Shown piece after piece: positions 34,651 through 46,109 of a stretch of 64,000 nt of DNA; positions within the stretch are counted from its first letter, which is position 1, and every line of letters begins with the position of its first letter. A model generated the notes under the pieces. The model did no database searches and was not told where the DNA came from. It was given only the letters and a program-made list of their open reading frames with translations. Origin of the DNA: Aspidiotus rigidus (taxonomy: Eukaryota > Arthropoda > Insecta > Hemiptera > Diaspididae); NCBI GenBank assembly GCA_035079385.1, contig JAVHKY010000013.1, positions 2,046,001 to 2,110,000 of the forward strand. Direction: 5' to 3'. Both the position numbers and the translations under genes were made by a program.

Positions 34651-35599
34651 AACATGAATTCGGTTCTATGAGGCTTATTTGTAAAAAATATTCGTCGCTT
34701 TTCTGAAAAATTGCGGTTCAAATAAGAACAAGGGGAGAATGAAAAGTTGCTACCTCTTCCGTTGCACAGAGGAATAAGAATTCAATATCAAATGCATTAA
34801 TTTTTTCTCTCACACGTTCTACATTAGAGAAAATTTCGAAGGCAGAATATTTTGATTTTCACACTGCAAAATCTTAGAAGCTGTATAATTCTCTTCGTCA
34901 CATTGATTCTACCGTACTTAGACTAGTGATCTATCAAAAATTTCAAGCTTTGAGCATTCACTAAAGGAATAAAATAAATGAAATTACGAGTATCTATGTT
35001 CATGAAAATTTTCCTTTTTTGCCTGAATTCCATGTCGATTTAGTAAAATGTAAGTAGATTTTGACATCGAACTCCTGAAGGCTTAAGTGTGTTGTATCTA
35101 TAGGGTGAAGAAAAAGTTCCGTAGTGGTTGATATGTGTAAGTTTTATAGAAATATAATAGGGATAGTAAATTTCTACGGAGTTGTAGCTGTATGATATCA
35201 AATTCAGCGTGAAGACTGGAAACTGGGCTGCTGCGAAGTGCACCTATGCAGATTCGAGTCGCTTAGTTTTGAACGAGGTCCAATATTTTTAATACTCTAG
35301 GTTTGGCAGAGGCGTCAACTACCTACACTGTTGTAAAGCCGAATGAGCAGTTTTTGGTCGGATCCCCAGTTATAGATCCATTTAGCGTTTTCAATAGGTT
35401 GAAAGCTGAATGGTATTTTTTTTTAACGTATACTGCAATTGAAGTTTTCAGGCCATTTTGCCGTCAAATATCATTCCTAATATTTTGTACTGGTATGAGT
35501 TTTGTCTTTACTATGCTGAAACGCAGACCGAGTGATTTACCCTATGAGACTATCTTGAAGATAGTACTTTAAAGGGTGGTTACTATCTTTGAAATGTCG

Positions 35600-36170
35600 T
35601 TGCTTCTCATTATATATCCCTAGAGCATCGGCGAATAATGAGTATTTTACTAGGGAAGTGATTACATGTCGAAGTGTGTTAATGGCAAGAATAAACAATA
35701 GCGGACTTATGACTTATCCTTGAGGAGTCCCTTCTTGTTGGGTGTATGGCTTCGAGAGTGTACCCAACTCGTACGGCAAATTTTCTGTCAGAAAGAAAAT
35801 CTTGAATAAAGTCAAGTATGTCGCCCTTGTACTTATATTGACACAGCGTGTCTAGTATGGTAGTCGTGTTTATATTGTCATACGCTGTTTCAATATCGAA
35901 AAACACGCAGACAACGCAAATTCGTCAGCTGTTTCTTGTTGTATCCTTATTAGATTATTGATGGTGAATTTATTCTTTCTAAATCCTCTTTGGTATTTAT
36001 CTATGATGTCTCTTTCTTCCAGACTGTCCCTTAATCTTGCGGGATAGATAGTAAGAAGAGCGTTATTGGGCTTAAGCGAGAATACCATTGTTGCTAACTT
36101 GGATGTACAGAAGGGCAGATTAAGTCCTTCTGCCTTAGTTGAGATTCGATTAATACCTAGCACTTTGAGT
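35600..36170 (-). pseudogene. Non-LTR RT fragment, I/jockey-like
   Basis: Minus-strand pieces: RDIIDKYQRGFRKNKFTINN, then FFDIETAYDNINTTTILDTL and FIQDFLSDRKFAVRVG, then EGTPQG*VISPLLFILAINTL with a stop in the PQG box, then SLFADALGIYN where FADD is expected. Frames shift repeatedly. It is a different family from the R1-like and jockey copies above. Confidence 0.65.
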
Positions 36171-36950
36171 TTAATAGGATGCGACCGAGAGATTTTTGTG
36201 AGCGTAGAAAAGTATAATGTCATCAGCGAAAAAAAGGAATTCAACATCGATAACATTCGGTACGAGAAATAGTGCGTAGACATCAAAAAGTGTTGGGGAT
36301 AAAGGGAATCCTTGCAGAACGCCTAGGTATGATTTTTGGATCAAACCTCTGGAGTGAGAATAATGATCTATAGGCCTACATCGATTTATGAATAAGATAT
36401 TGACGTATTGAACAAAATGAGCTGGTAGGCCAATTTGAGATAGTAAGGTGGGGATGGGTACGTTCGGGTAAGCTGATTCGATATCTGAAAATGCTGCAAT
36501 AAGGTGTTTCTTGTCCAAGAAAACCTTGTGTACTTCTGAAGTTAAAAAGCTGACTGCATCTATAGCACCACGTTCTGGTCGAAAGCCACGTACATAGATG
36601 GTAGGATGTTATCTCATCGAGACAGTGAACTAGTCTCTTATTGAGAATACTGTCGACCAATTTACGGATATAGGTGGCTAAAGCAATAGGTCGGAGTTTT
36701 GAAGAAATTTTTTTGTGGATCCCAATGATTCTCGAATGCTTCCAAATATCCGGGATCAGCGATTGGGTCCACAAGGCAGCGAGGATTCTACAAGTTTAGG
36801 TGCCTCAGAGTATCGTACGAAATACAGTCGATACCTGGTGCTGTGTTTCCTTTTTTGTGAAGGGTAGTCATGAGTTCGTCTACTAGAAATGGTTGTTCTA
36901 ACCAGTGAGAAGAACATGGGATGGCTTTTTGTAGTAACTTCTTCCAAGGA
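36171..36950 (-). pseudogene. Second non-LTR RT fragment, adjacent and of another family
   Basis: Minus-strand pieces include KLRPIALATYIRKLVDSILN, FSDIESAYPNVPIPTLLSQI, GVLQGFPLSPTLFDVYA and FADDIILFYAH, the catalytic FADD box being intact. Several stops and frameshifts. It runs directly into the fragment at 35600-36170, so one probably inserted into the other or both were captured by the array. Confidence 0.65.
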
Positions 36951-37379
36951 TACTTACCCATATGCGCTCATCCGAGCAGCAACCACTAGCCATGCACCTA
37001 TCGTAAATGAACTTGATGCAGGAAAGCAGTTGCAGCCATCGCATTAATGATCGGTCCATTTAGAAATTATCTTTCAATGTTTTAAATTAAACAGAAATTC
37101 ATGTCTTGTCTGCAGTTTCTTTCTTTTCATTCTTTTTCTGAAATTCTGTCGCGGGCCTCATACGGTTTGCGGGCTACAGGTTGGTGGTGGCTGAGCTAAT
37201 AGAACTAAAAGAACTTCCGATGTGTGTGGTTTTTTTTCTACTTTTTTTGCGGATAATATTTATTTAATTGAACAATATGCAACGTACAGTGAGTACGTGA
37301 ATTATTAACAGAAATATTTATGTACGTAAGGTACGTAAACTGTATAATATTAGTATCATCTATGCTACAATACATATAA

Positions 37380-38171
37380 TTAGGCGAATGTTTCCATTTC
37401 ACTGTATCGGTCCATATCGTTATCGCTAAAAAATAATGGGAAAATAAAAAAGAGTAAAATTCTGTAGTACGAGTAATGGAAATGAAAGAACTTATCCTAT
37501 ACTTATGACCAGAAAAATAATATTGGGAAATTTATGTATGAGAAACAACAATTTTGAAAGAAAAATTTTCGAATAAAAATGGTGTGTAGGGATTGTCACT
37601 TACCAAGATGATGTATAGCCAGAAGAATATAAATTTTTTGCTACATCATTGCAGAACAAGAAATTATGAATTTTGGTACCTCTTATTTTATTGTTTATGA
37701 ACAGGCTCTTGCTGGCACTATTTGTCTCTAAATTCAGATGAAGAATTTTTCTTCTTGCGTCGCAAGGCGATGGCGATTCACAAAAACGTGTTTTTTTTTC
37801 TTCTTTTTTAGGGCTTACATAACTCCTATCATAGAGATTCAAAAAATTTTCAAAAGTCTACAATCATATTGTTTTTGTTCTGTACACCTACCTTTGAATT
37901 ATGGATATGGTTAGTAATTAGGTTAAACCTAACCCGCTAGTGGAGATCTAAATTCCAAATCTGGAAAGTATGAACAATAATTAGTTGTTTTTTTTTTTGT
38001 CGTAGATATTGACTACATGAAGGCTCTGGTTAGAGAATCAACTTTTGAGTTTAATGTTAATCTTATTAAAATAAAAATATCTTTACCATGAATGTCAAAC
38101 GAGACCGTTGCATGTGTTTGGTTGCAAATCAATTTTAAGTGTGTGAATCCAATCAGTAACATCGAGAACAT
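37380..38171 (-). CDS. 'M' gene copy C (exons 38171-38087, 37960-37892, 37425-37380)
   Basis: First exon 85 bp: MFSMLLIGF, then LKLICNQTHA, donor CATG|GTAAAGAT. The second block has CTTTCCAG before and CAAAG|GTAGGTG after, reading DLEFRSPLAG then TAG. The last block after TTTTTTAG reads DNDMDRYSEMETFA then TAA. A further donor-like CTTG|GTAAGTGAC near 37600 is canonical only in this copy. The repeat of the same exon lengths as copy A is the main evidence. Product uncertain, as for copy A. Confidence 0.45.
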
Positions 38172-39188
38172 GAAAAAGAATTATTAGTGCTCAATTTGTT
38201 CGGTAAAAATGTAGTACGCTATTTTTATGGTGAGTTGTTTTCAAGACCGTGGTTTAAAAAATTTGAAAGAATCATTATGCAATAATGTTAGTGTTGTTTA
38301 AACGATAGTTTGTAAAACAAATTTCGAAAACTTGTAAAGAGGGCCGTTGTACGATAGACGCATACTTGTGACTATTATTATCTCGTACAATTTCATTTTT
38401 CCTGCAACCTTCTACTTTAGTTGATTTTATCCTTATACACTCGAAGTGGTTGTCATTGACCTCTCGACTTCCTATTAATTTAAGATGGTTATTTTAAAAT
38501 TTCGAAACAATTTTAAATTTTGTAATGCTCTAGTGATCACACAACTCAAAATGGAGCTTTGATAGACTTTTTTTTTTTTTTTTTTTTCTCCGAAGCGATG
38601 TGATTTAACAAGAACTAAATGATACTAACTCAAGTCTAAACAAAAGAATCATCAGAATAATCGTACTCAGAGAAATTGTATCAAGTATATTATAAAATAT
38701 TTCCGTTATTTTTTTTTTTGAAGATGATATGAGATGAAAAATACATAAGCAATCTACCATTAACACTAAGAAGGCCATTTATTCAAAAATAAAATCTCCT
38801 TCCGTTTGTTTTTTTTTTTATTATTTATTAAAATCTCGAAATGATTTTTTTTTGTTCGAGGAGAGCAGGCTATAATCTTTCGCCCGAAAATTTCGGTGTC
38901 AAACCCTACCAGATGAATTCGAACCACAAATTTATAACGGATTTGACGAATGCCGCGTCGCTTTCCAATCGACCCACGGTCGAAAGTGACGTATTGCACT
39001 GGAGAGTCTCAAAATGAAAATGGATGCTGTGTCTTTCAATAAGAATTTCATTACAGTAAACAAAAATGTTGCTTAATTCTTAGCCGTTGATGACAACAAT
39101 AGAGGCGCCGACTAATTTTTCATAAATTTGTCAAAAAATTTCCAAGACCCAAATTTTGAAGAACATTTATGACAAAAAATATACTCAC

Positions 39189-39349
39189 GGTCCATGTATC
39201 ATAGGTGGTGGAGGAGGTGGTGGTGGTGGAGGAGGGGGAGGTGGAGCTGGCTCTAAATCTGGATCTGGTTCTGCTTTAATCATGCACATCGCTATCGCTA
39301 TCAAAAAGAAAATTAGAAAAGAGTACTTGAAGAAATTCCAGCTCAACAT
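39189..39349 (-). CDS. 'P' exon, copy C
   Basis: 161 bp, nine bases (three codons) shorter than A and B: MLSWNFFKYSF, LIFFLIAIAMCMIKA, EPDPDLEPA, an uninterrupted proline run and MIHG, then CC|GTGAGTATA. Phase 2 is kept. TATA box at 39481-39488. The loss of the Gly inside the proline tract is the main length difference. Confidence 0.6.
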
Positions 39350-39480
39350 TTTTGTATGGAAGAAAATTTGTTAAGATGAATCCGATTTCCAACTTTCTAT
39401 TGCAAGAACGCTGCGAATAAGGTTTTAAGTTAGGTTAGAACTTCAACGTTGCAAATGGCAAAGAAAAGTGATTTACTTTC

Positions 39481-39488
39481 GTTTTATA
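39481..39488 (-). promoter_or_regulatory. TATA box of P exon, copy C
   Basis: CGCTATAAAAC on the minus strand, the same distance from the ATG as in copy B. Confidence 0.6.
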
Positions 39489-39991
39489 GCGGAAAATTTA
39501 AATATAAAATATTCGTTCGATTTGAAAACTGAATAAATGAAGACTGTCGACACTGGTGAGGCATGTGAAGAACCTATATTCGAACGTTTGAAGACGGTAT
39601 TTATACTTCAAAATGAGGACAACTTTCCCAATGCTTACCTCGTACACGAACAAACAAGAAATAATATGTACTCGACTGTTCAATCGTATTGAGAGACACC
39701 TGAAAGAATTGTAGAAGTAAAATAAAGTCGTTATGCCATAGACGATAATTTTCATTTTTCATCATAAACGCTACCGAAACGTGGTGTTTAATTAGCTTTT
39801 GGGTTAATAGTAGGTACCAATCCTTTATTTAAAGTATAAAATTTCTCACCACGAGAAAATCGTTTTTATTGAAGGTGGTTATGAGCAGATCACTAATTGT
39901 GTACCACGATTTGTGAAGAGAGAATCATGAAATCTGTATTTTTCCAATAGAAGAAATACCTTTCGGTCAATCTGGTTAAGGGTAGAAATAC

Positions 39992-40087
39992 CTTTTGATA
40001 ATTAAGAAATACCGGGATAATTTTTTCACAAACGAAAAGAAGAGAAATTACAATCACACAACGAATTATTTTTAAAGAGGCCTTCAT
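39992..40087 (-). CDS. 'K' exon, copy C
   Basis: 32 codons: MKASLKIIRCVIVISLLFVC, EKIIPVFLNYQK, then donor AAAAG|GTATTTC, phase 0. The N-terminus resembles a signal peptide more clearly than copy B. No downstream exon identified. Confidence 0.35.
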
Positions 40088-41183
40088 CTTGACGAATTTT
40101 TATTGTTACTCTTTCCGGCGTTTGAACATCAAGAGTGATGCCATCCTTGAGACTAAATTGAAATGAAAACAGAGAAGAAGCTTCAGAATTTTTCTGGTTT
40201 TCCAGTTATGAAACGAATACAGTCTATCATTTATTTCATACGATTTTCAAACAAAATATATTGGAAAGCGGGAGAGGTCTTTGGAAAAATTGAACTTTTG
40301 AGTTATATAGCACCTCCTTCTTTGCCCTCCTGTCAAAATCTCACGATGACGAGTAATCGTGTACATGTTATACCATTCCTTCAAGTCCATTATCTTTCAC
40401 AAACATAAAATTCCTTGCCTTCCTAAATAAACTCTGTTAATAGACAGTGGAGGTTTTCTGGGAGTCTTTCTTCCCAAATATTTTTCACGACCCAAGAGTT
40501 GGATATTTTGACAAATCTTATACTTCTCATAATAGTTCAGAAATCGAAACTTTAAAGACGTAATTTGAATTTTTTTCGTCCGCTGTCTATGCGGAATTAT
40601 TTGACCTTACGAGACTTGGACAAATTTCGAACGTTGACTATAAAGTGTAATAAGGGTCTAGATAGGACTGTAGACAATCTTTGATTTTTGAAATCTATAA
40701 AATAACTAGGGGACCTGTTAGAAAAGTTCCATTCTACTTCAAATCAGAGAAAATGGAAACTTTCGAAAATTAAGTCACATAGATCAGGAGAGGGCCTCAG
40801 GAACATTTTCCTTTCTGAGTTTTCCTCTTTGCTCTTGGTCAACCCCTCGGTGCATCCTGATGATATCATTACCTCACACTCTGCTCCTCATCTCCTAACC
40901 CTAAATCCGGCCCATAAAACAGTTTCTCTATTCAGACAAGATGGTATATGTAACTAAAATTAATATTCGCCACCCAAACAAAATGAAATAAATTAAATTA
41001 AATAAATCAAACATTAATTGATGCACAGAAAATTCGGTGAGAAAATAAAATTCATGATAGAAGACGTAATTCACTATTAAACATACAAAGCATAAAATTT
41101 TTATGACAGATGAAATCGGTGTCGTTAAGTACATTATTCCCAAGGTTAAAAATTTGTTTCAAAGAGTATAAAAATCTTCTAAT

Positions 41184-41459
41184 TTATTCATTTTTGAATC
41201 CTTTTTGCAGAAGTGAGGGGAAGGTAACGACTCCGTAAAATTTGTGGTATATTTTTATGCAATATCGAGCCATGCCGGATGGTGAGTTAGTAATTCTAAT
41301 TTCTCCAGTTTTGTGGAAATCGAGAAAATTTTTTTGGTCTATAAGGTGTTCGAATTCCCTAAAACGATTCAATATTTTCCGCCCCGACTGGTCAATGTAA
41401 ACATCCCCGCAGCTACATTTCAGTTGATATATACTGGACGTTTTTAACCTCGGTATCAA
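41184..41459 (-). pseudogene. GIY-YIG endonuclease remnant of a Penelope-like element
   Basis: The minus strand encodes SSIYQLKCSCGDVYIDQSGR and FREFEHLIDQKN. The IYQLKCSCG...YIDQSGR pattern is the GIY-YIG core of Penelope-like endonucleases, with Asp replacing the usual Gly in YIGQ. It faces away from the plus-strand Penelope fragment that begins about 25 bp to its right. Confidence 0.6.
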
Positions 41460-41479
41460 ATCTTCATCAATTCATCAAG

Positions 41480-42097
41480 AACCTTAACATTCGTCACAAG
41501 GCCAATACCAATAAGCGGCTTAAAAAGAAATTCGAATCACTGAGCCTCATCACAACTTCCAAACAGGTCCCTCTATTAATGGACGTTGGTTAGTCAATCT
41601 TTCCGGGAAGAACATCCCACCTGAGGTCCACAAGACACTGTCATTAGGTCCGAAATTCGCGCACAACGGACCTGGTATCCCTTATGAGAAACTTATAACA
41701 GACACTGAGTACATCCTACTCCGAACCAAAGCTCCGGAGGCAGTAAAGACGGAGGTTCGTCAAAGCATCACTACCCTACTCACCAAAATAAAAAAATCAA
41801 CTTACAGAAGGAAACCCACAAATAACTGCATCTCCAACCAGGAGCTGAAAAAAACGCAGGTTTTCTTGAAATCAAACCACGACTTGCTTGTTCTAAAAGT
41901 TGACAAAAGCAACACAACAGTACTAATGGAGAGGGCAGACTACTCCCAGAAACTTCGCTCCTTATTTGAAGCTCCTGATACCTAGCATATTTTGAAGAAG
42001 GATCCAACCTCATCAATCCAGAGAAAAAACAATGAACTAGTCAAAAAACAAGCGGCCGCGACAGGCCGGAAGAGGTTCATACACTCTGTTGATTGAA
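41480..42097 (+). pseudogene. Penelope-like RT, N-terminal part
   Basis: Plus-strand motifs: WLVNLSGKNIPPEVHKTLSL, GPKFAHNGPG, then FLKSNHDLLVLKVDKSNTTV (the Penelope KADKGN-type box). A TAG at about 42022 is followed in the same frame by ILKKDPTSSIQRK. The remaining RT is missing. It differs in sequence from the element at 29.3-31.6 kb, so it is another Penelope-like family. Confidence 0.65.
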
Positions 42098-42385
42098 TTA
42101 TTTTTTGCGTGTATGTAGACCATACAACAGATAGACCGAGCGTCGGCCATACAAGCGTGTACAACGCGTTGAACGGAAGACATGATAAGAAAATAAGGGG
42201 GACTGGACGCAAGATCACTAGACAAACGTAGGTCTGCTCATTCGAACGAATTAAGGGGTGGGCAAGACCGGGTAAACGTACGACTGACGTCACTGCGATA
42301 CCCGAGTTACAATACTCACAACAGGTGATCGAGACTAGAACATACGATTTGAGCAAAAATTCAAATTCCTTCCTTCGAAATTTAT

Positions 42386-43333
42386 TTGTATTGTGGTTTT
42401 TCGATTCAATTTTCTGGCAAGGAAGGAAGTGGCTCTGACAAAACGGGATATTGTTTCGGTCTGTGTCACCCGAGTACCGTTTTTCACGAAATATTTCGAA
42501 AATCTTCATCTTTTTATGAAGTAATTTCTCCGGATCACCCCGTCAAACTATTTTTCGATGTTGATGGGGCGACTGCTGATTTTTTTTTGCGAAGCGGTCG
42601 AGAATTTACTTCTTAATTATGATGAAGAGAAGATATCATTCATTCCGCCCGCATCATTTTAACAGCTTCCTCTTCCGAAAAATCATCTTTTCATATCATT
42701 TATCCTAACGTGATTTTTCATAATATGTCTCATCTACAAAATTTTATTTCTACGGTACTTTCTCCGCTTTCTTCCGAATTCGATACTAAAGTTTATTCTA
42801 AATTTTGTCTCTTTCGAACTCATCTGAGTATTAAATACGGTCAAAATCGTCTTTTCGTTTATCACTTCGATACATTGTTTTCACCTCCTTGGCCTTTATC
42901 TGATCACGAAATTTTTCTATCAACATTAGTCACGTACCAACAATCCGATGTTTCATTACTTTCCTGCATAATAAATCCTTCTGTCACGACCGATCCATCG
43001 ACTTCGACTTTCTTTCTTTCTGAAGGTCCTACCTCCTTCGCTGTCACTACCGATTCATCGATTTTGACTTCCTCTCCTTCCTCGTTCGAGACTCCCGATA
43101 TAGTTTGCCAATTTCTCAGTTATTTTCCTTCTTCCTTTATTCATTCTGTTAAACGGCTAATTAATAGTAATCCTCCAACATTTTCAATTTCCTTGAATGA
43201 TTTTCCGTGCCCTTACCAAGTTCCTGCCCATATCCATACAAATAATCATCCTTATCTTATTCATTCCCCTTCCTATCCTCAAAACTCTTCCTTCTTCTAT
43301 CTCGGCGTCAAATCCACGACTATCTGCAAATGA
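42386..43333 (+). pseudogene. Archaeo-eukaryotic primase (PrimPol / NCLDV-herpesvirus type), frameshifted
   Basis: The three motif blocks of this superfamily appear in order. Motif I is FYEVISPDHPVKLFFDVDG, with D-x-D at about 42557-42565. Motif II is SSFHIIYPN at about 42685-42711. Motif III is FDTKVYSKFCLF, R, then SIKYGQ at about 42779-42850. Between I and II the frame shifts at a T9 run (about 42578) and again before ILTASSSEKSS. From 42710 to 43333 the frame is open but loses similarity after motif III; no zinc motif is seen. These proteins start DNA chains; cellular PrimPol and large DNA viruses both have them. The origin here (old virus, transposon or PrimPol copy) is open. Confidence 0.7.
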
Positions 43334-43380
43334 AGTCATTGCCCGTTTTAAAAGTACAAGTTCGTTTATTTATAATTTTA

Positions 43381-43820
43381 CGTTTTTCCTTATCCGGAAC
43401 ACAAGCCGGATATTTTCCCGGAGAATTTCTAGGATAGTAGGACTTGGAATTTTTTCTTCTTCGTACATGATGTATCGCGGCTAGTAATTTTTCTTTCTTT
43501 CAATTTAGGTATTTTTCTTATTCGGAATACAACCCGGATATAGTAGGACTTCCAACATTTTCGTTCGAATTTTTTCTTGTTTGTACATGAGGTATCTTGA
43601 TGAAAAATGGCAAAGTTTCCCTACCTGGAAATTCGCTGGAAAAATGTCCGTGAAAAATGTTAGTTTCTTATCCGGGAGAAAAACCAGATATTTTCCCGGA
43701 TAAGGTACTTCGACATTTTGCGAACAAATATTTTTACTCCTAACATATAGAGAAACAAAAAACAAGTGAGAAGAGGAGGGAGGGGGTGGGGTAAAAGCCG
43801 GATATTTTCCCGGAGACTTC
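43381..43820. repeat. Degenerate repeats of CCGGATATTTTCCCGG
   Basis: The motif occurs at about 43407, 43530 (partial), 43690 and 43796, with tttttctta-t-cgga and atagtaggactt-aa around it. Units are 120-160 bp and diverged. They lie directly 3' of the primase frame. Confidence 0.55.
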
Positions 43821-43899
43821 GGCATTTTTCTAACGACTATTATTCCACCTAGATACTCTCTGTTGTACGACATTTTTCTGAGTTAGACTGTTTATTCGT

Positions 43900-44880
43900 A
43901 TACATTTTGACATGTTTCATGTCTTTTCTCTCGCCGGACCCCGATTTCGAAACTCGCGAGTACACCCCTTCCCCCCTCCCCGTCAAGAGAGACCGTGCGT
44001 CCGTGCAAATCTCTACCTCGTGGGTGATTCAGAAATTTGCGAGTACACCCAGCGTGCGTCCGTGCAACCTGCGCGTGCGTCACAAAGGAGTACTAAGTTA
44101 GTATCCATAAATTAATTTAAACATGGACAATTTTAAAATTTTTCGAGAATTCAATATTGCTTTTCGTACAAGCATTTGTGTGGCTTAAAACTGCGTAATG
44201 AAATATAAAGACATGAAACATGATCTTCATTTATTTGGCTACGCCAGAAAATTTTTTTGAATACGCGTTATAAGCTATTTCTCTTACGCGATTTGAAAAG
44301 AAAAAGAAAAAACGAACCTAAGGAGGAAAGAAATACCAAAAAAATGAAAAAAACTGTGACTTAAATTATTTGATACACTGTATAATATATAATATTTTTC
44401 TTCATTAATTCCTGTTTTAAATTGACTTTTCGTATTGTTCTTTATCAAAATTGCTTGATTTTCTATTATATCTGTTATAAAAACTTTGTTGCACGATATA
44501 ATCCGAGAAAATAACCATTAATTTATTCTCAAATCGCTTTACAGAGGTATACGTGTATCATCGCAGTACACTGTATACCGGTATACGTTCAAAATGTTCA
44601 AAATTCCCGTTGAAACGGGTCTCCGAGTGACGTTAGTTACAAGTAGGTAACCAATCACAGCGCGTCTCTTTCAATGAGCAAACCTACGTTTGTCTAGTGG
44701 TAGTGATCTTGGGATGAACGCGCGGAGCAGTGAAACGCACCGTACACCCGCGGCGCTCATCAAACCTAAAAACGTACATGTTAACAAGTTGCAATATTCA
44801 CTTTTTAATTCAATATACGTTCAAAATGAGAATCGAGATAATCAGTGACCCAACGATAAAATTTAGTGCGAGGAAGTATC
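43900..44880. other. No gene seen
   Basis: A local duplication of gcgagtacaccc ... cgtgcgtccgtgcaa lies at about 43955-44070. The rest is AT-rich apart from the inverted-repeat end near 44620-44715. Confidence 0.45.
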
Positions 44881-44887
44881 ATTCTAA

Positions 44888-45172
44888 TTAATTTTACCAT
44901 TAGGTAGGTACGATTAGTAAAAAGTACTCGAAGAAATTATTCCTGACAAACATTTTTGTAAGGAAGAGAATTTATGGATTCTTCCGATTTATATAACTTT
45001 GTATCGCAAGAATGTAGCGAATACGATTTGAGAAAAACGTCGCAAATGGCTATAAGAAAAGTGATCTATATTCGCTAGGTTTTTTTTTTCGACGCGATTG
45101 TAAAAAAACTAAAAAGATGTAGGTAATTAGAGCTCTGAATAAAATAATAAACATAATTTATTCGTAGGTACT
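44888..45172 (-). pseudogene. Remnant of a D-type 'P' exon (copy E)
   Basis: Matches 59219-59390 and 59640-59726. On the minus strand an ATG starts MFVRN.FFEYFLLIV as in copy D, then runs into a stop three codons later; the proline-rich half is gone. About 250 bp present at 59390-59640 is missing here. Confidence 0.6.
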
Positions 45173-45793
45173 TTTAAAAACAACGTGATCGAAAAACTGG
45201 TCACGATTTTAGATACCTATCACTTTTTGGAAAAATATAGGATAAAGATTTTAGAATTTGTTCTTTCGTCTCCTCTAATTAGAACAAAATTTCAGAGGTC
45301 GACATCACGGTCCTTGGAAACTTGATGAGAAATCGATGAAAAAATGCTTGAAAATAGACAAATTTATTCAGTATGAAATTTCATGTCGTACCAAAGAATT
45401 TAATTCAAGGGGTACCAAAGGATTTAAGAATTCCAAGAATCCACCAAGGGAATGTATGATAAAAAATTTATTTATTGTTTTCGTGTCATTTCTAACGAAT
45501 TTCCAATGAAAAACTTCAAATGAGTACCGGTACACCAAATAGAAGAATATTTTCCGTTATTTTCCCTCAATTTCATAGATTTTTTCAATTATTTATAATA
45601 AATGACGGTTGTTCGATTCACACACCAATCTATTAAGAATTTGGTATCACTTTATTCTGAAAAAGAGAAAATTTACATGTGTCCGTGTGATATACCTTAT
45701 GCAGAGCTTGGTTTGTGAATAGACACAATAGGTTTAGGCCTACACATTGAATATCGAATCAATGCGTTTTTTGATTTTACGGTCATCCATCAT

Positions 45794-45912
45794 AGAGAAA
45801 TATACTCACAGAGAGTAGGTAACAAAACAAATACAAGAACCGCACAATGTTTATATTATTGTGCGGTTCTTGTATTTGTTTTAATTGTTACTCTCTGTGA
45901 GTATATTTCTCT
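45794..45912. repeat. 119-bp near-perfect hairpin
   Basis: Two 55-nt arms around a 9-nt loop. The arms pair perfectly for 24 and about 25 bases, with one ~6-base mismatched block between (ggtaac opposite aattgt). It could be a foldback element or a small-RNA precursor; the length and an internal bulge fit either. Confidence 0.8.
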
Positions 45913-46109
45913 ACATTGAATATCATTATCTCTTATTTCTGCAGACTTATAAACAAGTTTAAAAATCTACAGTATTGATAAGAACAAAATTTCCTATTAG
46001 GTACCCACAGGTAGGTACATATCTCTTTGTAAACCTATGAAATACCACGATTAAAAAAATATTCCAATAAGGTTGTAATCACTTTACATTAAAATTTCAA
46101 TAATTTTTA

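Larger units (their letters stand above)
42205..44715. mobile_element. Segment between diverged inverted repeats, carrying a primase gene
   Basis: At 42208-42250 gatcactagacaaacgtagg(t) and, further in, acgtcactgcgatacccg face inverted copies at 44715-44620 (gatcactaccactagacaaa, then acgtcactcggagacccg) with similar spacing. Together they define ends of about 110 bp around a 2.5-kb interior. No target duplication is recognised. This could be an old transposon, a viral insertion with inverted termini, or two unrelated inverted repeats. Confidence 0.4.
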
